The notes under the pieces were generated by a model. The model was not told the DNA's origin. It worked only from the letters and a program-made list of their open reading frames with translations, and made no database searches. From JAPOUP01 sp026708635 (GTDB lineage Bacteria > Pseudomonadota > Alphaproteobacteria > Rhodobacterales > Rhodobacteraceae), in NCBI GenBank assembly GCA_965200115.1, contig OZ241336.1, positions 1,364,001-1,428,000 on the forward strand: 64,000 bases of DNA, in the 5' to 3' direction. The translations under genes were made by a program, and so were the position numbers. Positions 52,881 to 62,082 of this stretch are shown here, piece by piece (the first letter of the stretch is position 1; the number at the start of each line of letters is the position of its first letter).

Positions 52881-55004
52881 TCATGATCCAGCCACGCCGG
52901 ACACCGCGTCCAGAACGGTTCTTATCCTACGTGGAGTCAAATCCACAGCCGCGAGCGCTTGCGTAAGGTAAGTGAGTCCATTCCCGTCCACCCCGATCAA
53001 TGCCTGCAGCGGGGCGGCCTTTTCCTCGTAAATTGCTGTGCGGATAGCCTGTCCGTACTCACCAGGCGTTCCTTCCTTCGAGAGGCGTTCCGCGGCGGCG
53101 TCGCGAACGGCTTTGTGCGGATCGTTGACGAAACGGGCGACGCAATCCGGCTCCGCGCGAGCGACGGCCCAGGCCCGCACCAACCCATCCACATCCGTGA
53201 GCGCCCGATGGATCAAGGTCGCACCGACGGAACCCAGACGCTCAAGACAGCTGAACGCCGACAGACGGACCCGTGCATCCCGATCCCCGGCCGCGGCATG
53301 CGCCGTGACGTCAAATCCATCAATCGCGGCGAGATTCACGCTCCTCGTGACCAGCGCGTTCCAAGCGGCCGCGCGTACGGCATCGTTCGAATCCTCCAGC
53401 CTCGAAACCAGCGCCCCCCGGACTTCAGGCGAGTCGAGATCGCTGGCAAGGGAAATAGCCACGGTCGATAGATCGTCCGCGTATCCGTCTGGTCCTTCAA
53501 CGGATTGGCGGCGCCCACGCCTGAAGCCGGCTTCCTCAGGACCGTCCCCGGTCGGGAGATTCCCGGACTGGATTTCATCGATCGTCGATTTCCCTTGCTG
53601 GACAGCTTGATCAGGCCGGGCGTCCAGTTCCAGAATTTCCCCATCCGACGAGATCCGGATACGGCGCTTTCCCCCGCCCTCGCCCTTGGGCACCCCCGCC
53701 TCATTACCACGCACGGAAGGCACATCCCGGCTACCTTCATCGTCCGAGAGAAGCGTTCCCCCGATCGCTCGCGCGATGAGGGCCGCTGCCGAAACATCGC
53801 CGTCGCGCACCCGAGCCCACAGGACGTTCAGGACTGCGGTTCGCAACTGCTGAACTGGACTGGCGAGAAGATCTCCCAGTTCCCCATGGTGTTCGGAAAG
53901 GTCAAGCCCCTCGCAGGCCCGAACCGCCGCGACCCGCGCGCCAAGCGGTCGCTCGTCCGACCGGGCGACATCAAGTAGCCACGATCCCGCGGACCGCGGA
54001 GCCAGTAGGGCAAGTTCCCGCGAGGAAGCGCCAGCGAGTTCCGGGCCGGCATACTGGATCCAGGCGCGCAGCTGGGGCACCAGATCGTCATTCAGCGACG
54101 CGCGTTCGTCATCGGAAAGACGGGACAGTGCCGCGGCCCGGACCGACTCCGAGTCATCGGACAGGCACGCGACGGCGAGACCGCTATGGGCGCGCGCCGC
54201 GCGAAGTAGGGCCGCGCGCCGAACCCCTGGAGCAGGATCGGACCGCGCCATGGCCCGGCACCGACGGTCTTCCGGGGCAAGGGCCGCGAGGGCGGACTGG
54301 CGGATCTCGGGTTCCGAGAACGAAAGCAGCCTATCCAGATGCTTTTCGAGAACATCGGCCTCCGCTTTCGCGAGTTCGGTCGCCGCCCGGCGACGCCTGA
54401 GCGCACCGCTATCCTCAAGGTAGTCGACGAGCCGGGCGATGCCGGTGTCGCCCAGCGCGCGGAACGCGGCGAATACCGGCGTATCAAGCGTTTGCCCGAA
54501 CTCGTCATGCAGCGCGCCCGTAAGTATCTCGATCGCACCGGTATCACCGAGATCACCCAGCGCCTCGATAGCGGCGACCTGGATGTCCAGCCAGTCGTCC
54601 CAGTCACCCTGATCGTCCTCCCAGACCACCCGGTCCTCACATCGGTCAGCCGCGAGCGCGCGCAGAATGTCCAGCCCATCGGTCGCCCGCAGCCGCCCCA
54701 ACGCGCGAATCGCCGCCAGCTTGACCTCGCGTACCGGATCGCCCGCCAGGGCTCCAACGATGATTCGATCGTCCTCTGGACGCGCGACTTCGGCGAATAG
54801 CTGCATTGCGTCCGACCGGACATCGGGATCGGGATCGTCAAGGGCCGCGGCCAGGGCATCGGGAAGTCCCGGATCAGATGCCCCGATCACGGCCAGCGCC
54901 CGCAGGGCCGAACTTCGCAGGATCTCGTTCCCGTCGCTTATGAACGGCAGGATCACGGAAACGAGATCCCGTCTCACCGGCAAGGGTGCCGTCTCGACAT
55001 TCAC
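52881..55004 (-). CDS. HEAT-repeat protein, last gene of the idr-like operon
   Basis: 707 residues from GTG 55004, 13 bases after the stop of the molybdoenzyme gene; no ATG fits. The protein is built almost wholly of HEAT-type helix pairs (for example ILRSSALRALAVIGA, EVKLAAIRALGRL, DIQVAAIEALGDLGD, VRAAAWNALV), with a low-complexity acidic/basic linker around residues 440-540 (ISSDGEILELDA). There is no signal peptide, so it is cytosolic. Candidate role: chaperone or maturation factor for the molybdoenzyme before TAT export. That is inference from position alone. Confidence 0.75.
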   Translation of the reverse strand: MNVETAPLPVRRDLVSVILPFISDGNEILRSSALRALAVIGASDPGLPDALAAALDDPDPDVRSDAMQLFAEVARPEDDRIIVGALAGDPVREVKLAAIRALGRLRATDGLDILRALAADRCEDRVVWEDDQGDWDDWLDIQVAAIEALGDLGDTGAIEILTGALHDEFGQTLDTPVFAAFRALGDTGIARLVDYLEDSGALRRRRAATELAKAEADVLEKHLDRLLSFSEPEIRQSALAALAPEDRRCRAMARSDPAPGVRRAALLRAARAHSGLAVACLSDDSESVRAAALSRLSDDERASLNDDLVPQLRAWIQYAGPELAGASSRELALLAPRSAGSWLLDVARSDERPLGARVAAVRACEGLDLSEHHGELGDLLASPVQQLRTAVLNVLWARVRDGDVSAAALIARAIGGTLLSDDEGSRDVPSVRGNEAGVPKGEGGGKRRIRISSDGEILELDARPDQAVQQGKSTIDEIQSGNLPTGDGPEEAGFRRGRRQSVEGPDGYADDLSTVAISLASDLDSPEVRGALVSRLEDSNDAVRAAAWNALVTRSVNLAAIDGFDVTAHAAAGDRDARVRLSAFSCLERLGSVGATLIHRALTDVDGLVRAWAVARAEPDCVARFVNDPHKAVRDAAAERLSKEGTPGEYGQAIRTAIYEEKAAPLQALIGVDGNGLTYLTQALAAVDLTPRRIRTVLDAVSGVAGS

Positions 55005-55017
55005 GTCGGAACGGGTC

Positions 55018-57692
55018 TCAGGCGATGTCCCGGCGGGCGAAAGACATCGACCTGAACTGGGTCTTGTAAGGACTCTCGCCCATTTTGCGGACCTGACCCA
55101 CACCCATCTTGTAGTTGTAATTGCCGCTGATCCAGTCAACGACCCGTCCCGAGAGCGCGTTTGCCGGCTGCGCGGTGTGCAGGAAATCCATGTATCCAAC
55201 GTTCTCCTTGACCGCAGGCGTGAGAATAGCCACCGCGGTGATCGAGGCGCGTGTCAATTCGATGTGACCGTTGCGGAGCAGGCTGGCGAAATCGAAATCG
55301 TCGGGCTCCACGCCGACGATCGTGTTCACCTGGACGGGGATGCGGTCAGAAAAAACCTGCACGTAGTCACCGTTCTCGATTCCCCGGGCCGCCGCCGCGG
55401 ATGGATGGATCTCGATCCAGTTCTCGGGCCAGCGCTGCACGATATACGGCCGCCGCCGGTCATCGTAACCCGACTGCCAGCGCTCGTTGATCCGTCCCGA
55501 GGTGATCCAGAGTTCGTCCTCACGTGGCCTAAGCCATTCCCAGTAACTCGCGAAGAGCTCCCAGGGCGCCTTCTGGATGTTGCACTTGCCGGTCTGGCTG
55601 TTGAAATGCGTGAGCTTCTTGTTGAAGACATTGGCGCCGGCCGGTCCTTCCTCCGGCAGAACGCGGTTGACGTCATGGAGCCGCTTGGTCTCGACGAGAT
55701 TGCCCTCCGCATCCATGAGCACCGGACCCTGGATGCCGTCGGTGCCAAACTCGGCGAATTTCTCATGCAGCGTCTTGTTCTCCCGGCGGGCCGCACAAGA
55801 ACCATGTTGAAATCCTTGCGGCTGCCACGCGAATAGCGTGCGCCCTCCTCAAGCACGTCGTTCGAGTTCCGCCAGTCGAAGCCCTCGAAGCCCATCTTTC
55901 TGGCGAGCTGCGCGATAATCCACCAATCGGGCCTGGCTTCTCCCGGCGCGTCATAGAACTTTGGATAGAGTCTGAGGCGCCGCTCGCCATTCGCGCGCGT
56001 GAACGTGTCCTCCCCCCAACCTGACGCGGGGAACACGATATCGGCATAGCGTGCGCCGATCGGATCGACGAGATAGATGTCCTGGTTCCATACAACCATG
56101 CCCCCGGAATCGACTCGCCGCTTCAGCGTGTCGACGATGTCTTCCTTCTCGAATGACATGACCTGGTGCGGATTGCGTGTCGTCAGCTCGTCAAACTTGG
56201 CCTGTAGCGACTGCGACCCGCACATGGCCTGCACCCAGGTCGTACCGATGACATGGGCAAGACGGGTATGGCCGGACATCAGGTAGCGGTCGGTGTCCAT
56301 CGCCCGGCGACGCCGGCCGGGAAGCTTCTCCGGTGATTTGTTGCGGGGATAGCTGCCGCCGCGGAGACCGCCCCGCTGGTGCCCGCCGGCACGACCGATG
56401 ACCTGGCCGGGACGCCCGCCCGCGCCGACCGTGATGCCAAGCGCCGAAATGGCTTGGGTATTCCCGGTGTTGTTCGACCAGTAAAAACCCTTCTCTATCA
56501 TTATCGAAGTCTTTGGCCGTGAACCGTCCGACCGTGGCTTCGCCATCCATTCAGCGGCCGTAAGGATCTTCTGAACGTCGATCTGGGCGATTTCGGCGGC
56601 TTTCCCGGGCTCCGAGTACTCGCGGCTGAGCAACCACTCCTTCCAGTCCTCGAAGCCCCCGGTCTGAAACATGCCCCATGTCGTGCGCCACTGCCAGGGA
56701 GTGTTCCGCGTACCCTGTCCGAAACCCGAGGAGGATTCCCACTTGTTGTTGACCCATTTCCGGATCCATTCGCTGTCTTCCCAGCCGTTCTCGACAATGA
56801 CCCGAGCGATGGCCAGCACCACGGGAAGATCGGTTCCCGGCTGGATGTCTATGCAAAGACCCCCGTTCTTTTCCGCGAAAGCCACGCCCGCCGTCCGGCG
56901 GGGCAGGAGAAAGATCGCCTTCTGCCCGCCAAGAATCGCCGGCATGATATAGTCGGTGAAGAGGATCGTCTTCGATTCGTAAGGATCGGTTCCGCACATC
57001 ATCAAGGTATCGGCATCCGCCCAGTCGTCGTAGGACGGCCCGAAATTGTCGAAACCGGCATCGCGAAAACCCGGAGTGGAGGTCACGTCCGAAGGTGTGT
57101 CGTGGAAGGTGAAATTCGCCGTACGCACGTGGCGGAGAGCGTACTTCGTGATAGCGTACGTATTTTCCATGTAGCCGTAGGAAAAGGTCTTGACCCCGTA
57201 TGCGTTCGTTCCGTGCCTCTCAAGCACGTAGTTCCCGACCCGCGCGGCGATGTCGGTCGCGAAGTCCCAGGTCACCGGCATCAGAACACCGAACATCCGC
57301 ACCATGGGTGACTTCAGGCGATCACGTGTAGGGGTCTGCGGATTGTACACTTTCTGCGCGATCGCTCCGCCGCGAATCGACGAGTTGCCGTTATAGTTTA
57401 CGAATTGCGCATCTTTGTCCGGGATAATCACGACATGGTGCGGCTCGCCGTTGTGGAGCACGATATTGTGCTGGTTGGGCGCGATCCAGGGGCCAAGCGG
57501 ACCCACGGGGAAATCTTCCCCAAAAGCGTTTTCCGATGCGGTCGGACCGCCGTTACGGCCTCCGGCGACGGGCCATCGGTATACCTTGTAGCCGCAGGCG
57601 ACGATGCAATAGTCACAGGCGGTTGAGATCACGTCGGCGTCGGGCGGCGGAAGCGGGACGGAGGTCTCGGGAATGTAATACGGTGTGGACAT
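55018..57692 (-). pseudogene. idrA: Iodate reductase catalytic subunit IdrA (arsenite-oxidase-like molybdoenzyme), frameshifted
   Basis: Two frames together make one protein of about 891 residues. The first (57692 to about 55796) has the 3Fe-4S motif CDYCIVACGYKVY (Cys about 26, 29, 33), QHNIVLHNGEPHHVVIIPDKDAQ and DMSO-reductase fold features such as YADIVFPASGWGEDTFTRANGERRLRL (key part PASGWGED). After RKDFNMVLV the frame is lost; the +1 frame continues as RRENKTLHEKFAEFG and on to the end at 55018. Restoring one G after GTG gives an uninterrupted LVAARRENKTL. No TAT signal is present, so it would be exported with IdrB. AioA is the main alternative; the two neighbouring peroxidase genes favour IdrA. 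Confidence 0.78.
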
Positions 57693-57704
57693 CTCAATAC
57701 CTCC

Positions 57705-58292
57705 TCACGCCATCAGATTGTCGAAGCGGCCGTAGATCAGGCCGAACATGCCGACGGCGAAGATGTCGTCGCCGTCAAGTTCCAGAAGCACCTGCGGCAG
57801 CGACTGATATGCCTGACCCGAGATGAAAATCCCGTGGCGGGTGAGATCGAATGTCGTCAGGTGCAGCGGGCATGGCCCAAGTGCCTTGTCGTCAGCCTGG
57901 TACGTGCCGTACAGGGAACCGCCCTGATGCGTGCAGGTATAGTTGAAGGCCACGACGTCCCTATCGGGCCCCAGACCGCCGCCGGCCTCCCGGCCGAGTT
58001 TGACCAGTATCGATTCCGCGTAAGGCCCTTCATCCGGGTATTCGAAATCCATCGGTCGGTCGGTCTCGAGCTCGCTAAGCTTCGCGATGAACTTGCGCGG
58101 GTAAGTCGATATGGCGGCGGGGGTCTGCGCCTCGGGCATTCCCGGCACGCTGACCATGATCACTGTCGTCGCGATTCCACCTGTCAGGAGAAACTGGCGC
58201 CTGTTCATCAGGCACTTGCGGGTTCCGGCCCTCTCCGCCTCGCCGTGCCGTCCGTTTATGGCCTCCCGGATTTCAGGGTCGAGCTTGGTCAT
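57705..58292 (-). CDS. idrB: Rieske 2Fe-2S subunit IdrB (AioB-like), TAT-exported
   Basis: 195 residues from ATG 58292, with AGAGGAG 7-8 bases upstream. The twin-arginine motif NRRQFLLTGG is at about 30-39, after a charged extension, followed by a hydrophobic segment. Cluster ligands are CTH (about 120-122) and CPLH (about 141-144). The extra Cys pair that forms a disulfide in many Rieske proteins is absent (CTHQGG, CPLHLT), which suggests a lower redox potential. In the AioBA/IdrAB complex it passes electrons between the Mo subunit and a periplasmic cytochrome. Twelve bases separate it from idrA. Confidence 0.82.
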   Translation of the reverse strand: MTKLDPEIREAINGRHGEAERAGTRKCLMNRRQFLLTGGIATTVIMVSVPGMPEAQTPAAISTYPRKFIAKLSELETDRPMDFEYPDEGPYAESILVKLGREAGGGLGPDRDVVAFNYTCTHQGGSLYGTYQADDKALGPCPLHLTTFDLTRHGIFISGQAYQSLPQVLLELDGDDIFAVGMFGLIYGRFDNLMA

Positions 58293-58308
58293 CGAGTCGC
58301 TCCTCTTG

Positions 58309-59433
58309 TCATTGCCGCGCCACGGGAAGCGGCTCCATGAAGGCAGGGTCGGGTTCCGTGATGATGATCTCGTCTCCGCTCAGGCTTTCCAGAAACGCGA
58401 CGACGTCGTCGATTTCGGCATCGCTCAGGCCAAGCGGCTTGACCAGCGGCGACTTCGTGGCCGAGAACTCGTTCTCGCCTCCACCCTGATTGTAGAAGAG
58501 GACCACGTCGCGCAGGGTCTCGATCATGCCGTTGTGCATATAGGGATAGGTGTATTTGGCATAGCGCAGGGAGGGCACGCGGAACTTCCCGAGATCGGCT
58601 TCCTGCTTGGTGCGGAAATAGAGCCCCGGATCATCCTTGAGGTTTCGGTATCTCTCTTCCGTCACCCCTTTCGCGTAGAGTTCAAAACGGAACGTTATCT
58701 GTGCGACCGGATCTTCCTCCCAGCCGGCGTAGGCCGGGACGCCCGTGTTGTAGTAGGCCTCGTTCGACAGTAGTGGCCCGCTATGGCAGGTCACGCAGTT
58801 CGCCTTGCCGACGAACAGGTCCAGCCCCCGCTTCTGGCTCTCGGTCAACGCGCCGTCGTCGCCACGCATATATCGATCGAAAGGCGTATCGGTCTGGACA
58901 ACCGAACGCTGGAACGCGGCCAGGGCCATGTAGGCATGGCGCACGCTTGGCCAGTCGTCGCCAAACACCTCGCGGAACGCCCGCCGGTACCTTGGCACGA
59001 AGGCCAAACGCGCCTCCATCATGTCATCCTCGCCGTTTCCGGCGACTCCGCCACGCGCGGCCGAACGCGCCTGGTGCTCAAGGGATCCCGACGCTCCCGC
59101 CCAGAACAGCTTCCTGTAGTAAGCGGAATTGACGATCGTCTGGCTATTGCGCCAATGGATCGTTCCGGGATAGCCGATGCTGACCGGCGCCTGAACGGAC
59201 CAGCCGGCTTCGGGCAGATGGCAGGCGGAACATGGCATGCCGTAGTTTCCTGACAGGATCGGATCGAAGAAAAGCTGTCGCCCGAGCTCGATCTTGGCTT
59301 GCGACATCGGATTGTCCGCCGGAACCGCCGGAGGTCCGAGCGGCGCGAGTTCGGACGGACGTTCGGACTGCGCCATTACGGCCGCGCCCGAAAGAACAAG
59401 AACGGATGCGACGGCGGCACTGAAATATCTCAT
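58309..59433 (-). CDS. idrP1: Di-heme cytochrome c peroxidase IdrP1
   Basis: 374 residues with a signal peptide (residues about 1-21, ending AVMAQ). Two heme c sites are visible: CSACH near 68-72 and CVTCH in the second half. FFDPILSGNYGMPCSACH and PSLRYAKYTYPYMHNGMIETL have the pattern of bacterial di-heme peroxidases. In iodate reducers IdrP1 and IdrP2 are proposed to remove hydrogen peroxide formed when iodate is reduced. It follows idrP2 by 12 bases and precedes idrB by 16. Confidence 0.8.
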   Translation of the reverse strand: MRYFSAAVASVLVLSGAAVMAQSERPSELAPLGPPAVPADNPMSQAKIELGRQLFFDPILSGNYGMPCSACHLPEAGWSVQAPVSIGYPGTIHWRNSQTIVNSAYYRKLFWAGASGSLEHQARSAARGGVAGNGEDDMMEARLAFVPRYRRAFREVFGDDWPSVRHAYMALAAFQRSVVQTDTPFDRYMRGDDGALTESQKRGLDLFVGKANCVTCHSGPLLSNEAYYNTGVPAYAGWEEDPVAQITFRFELYAKGVTEERYRNLKDDPGLYFRTKQEADLGKFRVPSLRYAKYTYPYMHNGMIETLRDVVLFYNQGGGENEFSATKSPLVKPLGLSDAEIDDVVAFLESLSGDEIIITEPDPAFMEPLPVARQ

Positions 59434-59445
59434 GGATCCATCCCT

Positions 59446-60519
59446 TCAGTTCAATACGTTGCGCCAGTCTTCGATCAGCTCGTATCCAAACGGATCGTCA
59501 TCGGACCAGACGTAGTCTTCCGTTGCGAAACTCTCGCCGGACAGGCTCACGAGAAATGCGATTAGGTCGGCTTGCTCGCTTGGGACGAGACCGAGAGGGC
59601 GAAGCCGCGGATCCTTGAGAGGATCGTCGCCACCGCCGTCATTGTAGAATTCAACGACCTGCTCCAGCGTATCGAAAACGCCGTTATGCATATAGGGCGC
59701 GGTATGGGTCAATTCGCGGAGCGTCGGCGTCAGGAAGCTTCTTCGGGTCTCGGGACGGTGCGTCCGCACGAAAGCGCCCGGATCCTCGCGAAGGTTCATG
59801 TAGTTCTCTATTCCCATGAACTTGGCGTATGTGACAAAGGTCACATGACGCTCGGGGTCATTCCAGATTTCCGGGTTGTCCGGAACTCCCGTGTTGTAGG
59901 GTTGGTCATCGGTATAGCGCACGCCCGAGTGGCAGTCGGTACAGCCACCTTTGCCCTCGAAAATATCCCGTCCCCGCCGTGCCCCGGGAGACAGGCTTCC
60001 GGAGTCGACCGGCGCGCCCCTCGACACAATCGTCCGCATGAACGCCTGTAACGCGTTTCGGGCCCCGCCGTTAGAGGGTTCGGACATACCGGCGGCCCTG
60101 AACATCTCAACGTAGACCGGATCCTGCTTCATGCGTTCCTGCATGATGCGCATATCCATGTTCATGAGGTAGGTCTCGGTTATCATTTCCCGGGCCACGT
60201 CGTTCAGATTCGTGCCAAGCCTGCCATCGTGCATCCACGCGGCGCGGTACCCGACGTTGGCGAGTGTCGGCGAGTTCCGGAAATGGGCCGACCCGCCGTA
60301 CGCCCGGGACAGCGCCTCTCCATCCGAGAACGCTTTCGTCGGGTCATGACAGGAAGAACAGGACAGTGACGTGTCCCCGGACAGGCGCGTATCGTAGAAC
60401 ATCCGTTTTCCGAGCTCGGCGAGCTCGCCGTTCACGTCCATGGGTTCAATGGGGTCGGCGAAAGCGGCGCTGGCGGAGACAAAGCAAAGGAAACGGGCGA
60501 TATAACGCGAAAATCTCAC
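59446..60519 (-). CDS. idrP2: Di-heme cytochrome c peroxidase IdrP2
   Basis: 357 residues from GTG 60519, which has AGGAGG 7 bases upstream; the open frame runs to 60669 without a ribosome site. A signal peptide (VRFSRYIARFLCFVSASAAFA) precedes heme motifs CSSCHDPTKAFSD and CTDCHSGVRY. The C-terminal TPTLRELTHTAPYMHNGVFDTL (key part APYMHNG) is typical. It shares the di-heme peroxidase layout with IdrP1 but is clearly divergent. First gene of the operon, 67 bases from an FNR box. Confidence 0.8.
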   Translation of the reverse strand: MRFSRYIARFLCFVSASAAFADPIEPMDVNGELAELGKRMFYDTRLSGDTSLSCSSCHDPTKAFSDGEALSRAYGGSAHFRNSPTLANVGYRAAWMHDGRLGTNLNDVAREMITETYLMNMDMRIMQERMKQDPVYVEMFRAAGMSEPSNGGARNALQAFMRTIVSRGAPVDSGSLSPGARRGRDIFEGKGGCTDCHSGVRYTDDQPYNTGVPDNPEIWNDPERHVTFVTYAKFMGIENYMNLREDPGAFVRTHRPETRRSFLTPTLRELTHTAPYMHNGVFDTLEQVVEFYNDGGGDDPLKDPRLRPLGLVPSEQADLIAFLVSLSGESFATEDYVWSDDDPFGYELIEDWRNVLN

Positions 60520-60810
60520 AATGGCCTCCTGGCGAATAATTCCGGGACTGGTTCGGAAGTCTAGCGGTGACGCGAGGCGCCGCAATTGATCCAGATCAAG
60601 GCCGGGTCCTTTTTTTCGGAACTCCTTTCCGGACTCCGGGAGTTTCGGGCTCCCGGGATCCATGGACATTTCGGATTCGGGAGCGTTTCCGGGCCCGGCG
60701 CGTTACGCGCGTCGGTTACGCTACGTCCCCACGGTGAGGGCCACCGTCAGGAGTCCGGGCCCCGGGAAATCCCGCGGAACGGAACGGCGGATCCATACCG
60801 GGGCGGATCC
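60520..60810. other. Intergenic region between the ureohydrolase and idrP2
   Basis: About 290 bases; the FNR-type promoter occupies the part next to idrP2. The remainder, 60600-60810, is GC-rich and shows no supported gene; no strong terminator of the ureohydrolase was found. Confidence 0.4.
60558..60599 (-). promoter_or_regulatory. Class II FNR/FnrL-type promoter of the idr-like operon
   Basis: TTGATCCAGATCAA (60586-60599) is a perfect match to the FNR consensus TTGAT-N4-ATCAA and is itself palindromic. On the minus strand TAGACT (60563-60558) lies where a -10 would be; its centre is 32 bases from the box centre, giving a box near -41/-42. That is the standard distance for activation by FNR. 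The idrP2 start is 60519. Oxygen-dependent control is inferred. Confidence 0.7.
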
Positions 60811-61785
60811 TCACGCCATATCAACAGCCGCACGCTTCCTGACCATCACGCAGATCAGCTCGAACATGATCGACGCGCCAAGAAGGGCCGTGCCGCCTGA
60901 CGGATCGAACGGAGGGGATACCTCGACCAGGTCCGCGCCCACGACATCCAACCCATCGAGAAGCCGGGCCACAAGCAGAGCCTCGAAGGAATTCGGCCCT
61001 CCGACCTCCGGCGTTCCGGTGCCGGGCGCGAAGGACGGATCCACGAAATCGATATCGTAGCTCACGTAGGTCGGCCCGTCGCCAGCGATTTTCCGGGCTT
61101 CCGCCATCACGTCCTCCGGGCCGCGGGAGAAGTATTCCTCGACGGGAATCACGCGAATCCCCACTGACTTCGCGAAATCCCTGTCCTCCGTGTCGTAGGC
61201 GGTGCCGCGGATTCCGATCTGAACCACCCGCGCCGGATCAAGAAGTCCCTCCTCCACAGCCCGCCGGAACGGCGTGCCATGGGTATATTCCGTCCCGCCG
61301 AAATAGGAGCGGAACAGGTCGGTGTGGCTGTCGAAATGCACCATTCCCAACGGACGGCGCCTGGCGAGCGCGCGCAGCACCGGAAGGCTGAGAAGGTGAT
61401 CCCCTCCCGCCGTCAGCGGCAGGATACCCGCCTCCACCACCCGATCGTAAAACGACGTGATCCGGTTCATCGTGTCATGGATGTCCGTCGGATTCGGGCC
61501 GACATCACCGAGGTCCGCGCAATTGGCCGTCTCGTAGGGACGCACGCCGGTGGCCCCATGCTCGGCCCGGATCATCGTGGAATTGTCACGAAGCTGTCTT
61601 GGTCCGTGCCTCGCGCCCGGCCGATTTGTCGTTCCGCTGTCCCAGGGGATACCAATCAAGCCGATGTCGACGTCCCGAATCCCCGTGTCGTCCAGGTCGA
61701 TATGCGGTAGCCGCATGAATGTCGGTATCCCCGCGAATCGTGGCAGGTCCATACCGGATACCGGCCGGAAAGACGCATCAACCAT
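60811..61785 (-). CDS. Ureohydrolase (agmatinase/guanidinobutyrase-like)
   Basis: 324 residues from ATG 61785, with GGAGGAGG about 8 bases upstream. Binuclear Mn2+ motifs are complete: GGDHLLSLP, VHFDSHTDLF and SYDIDFVDPSFAPGTGTPEVGG (quoted as DIDFVDPSFAPGTG). The latter is that of agmatinases, guanidinobutyrases and related enzymes, which release urea from a guanidino compound. Substrate choice depends on a few loop residues that cannot be assigned safely by eye. Confidence 0.85.
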   Translation of the reverse strand: MVDASFRPVSGMDLPRFAGIPTFMRLPHIDLDDTGIRDVDIGLIGIPWDSGTTNRPGARHGPRQLRDNSTMIRAEHGATGVRPYETANCADLGDVGPNPTDIHDTMNRITSFYDRVVEAGILPLTAGGDHLLSLPVLRALARRRPLGMVHFDSHTDLFRSYFGGTEYTHGTPFRRAVEEGLLDPARVVQIGIRGTAYDTEDRDFAKSVGIRVIPVEEYFSRGPEDVMAEARKIAGDGPTYVSYDIDFVDPSFAPGTGTPEVGGPNSFEALLVARLLDGLDVVGADLVEVSPPFDPSGGTALLGASIMFELICVMVRKRAAVDMA

Positions 61786-62082
61786 TTCCGTTCCTCCTCC
61801 ATTCCTCCGTATCGCGGGCCCGTATGATAGATCCGGCCGCCACCGGATCATTCACGTGCGCCATGCGATCGTACGGGCGTTACCCTTACCACCCGAACCG
61901 TCACCGTGGCCCGATCCGACATGACCCCGATTTCCGACGTCATCGCTCAGGTAAGGGCCCGGCCGCGATATGTTCCAGATCGGACGGACCATAAATACGC
62001 AAGAAGCGGCTCGGCGTCACCCGATCGGGAATTCTTCGGAAATCTCCGACCGACCGATAGCCCGCAGGCCCGATCCTTTCGG
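61786..62082. other. Intergenic region between the ureohydrolase and mutL
   Basis: About 297 bases upstream of the ureohydrolase gene, which must contain its promoter. No gene, strong hairpin or recognised operator was found. Confidence 0.4.

Noticed and set aside
55018..55722. Separate 234-codon gene starting at the internal ATG 55722
   Set aside because: It continues the molybdoenzyme in another frame; homology begins upstream of that ATG, at the frameshift point.
55018..58292. Reading the Rieske/molybdoenzyme pair as arsenite oxidase AioBA
   Set aside because: Possible by family, but the two peroxidase genes in the same operon fit iodate reductase better and no aioXSR genes are in the window.
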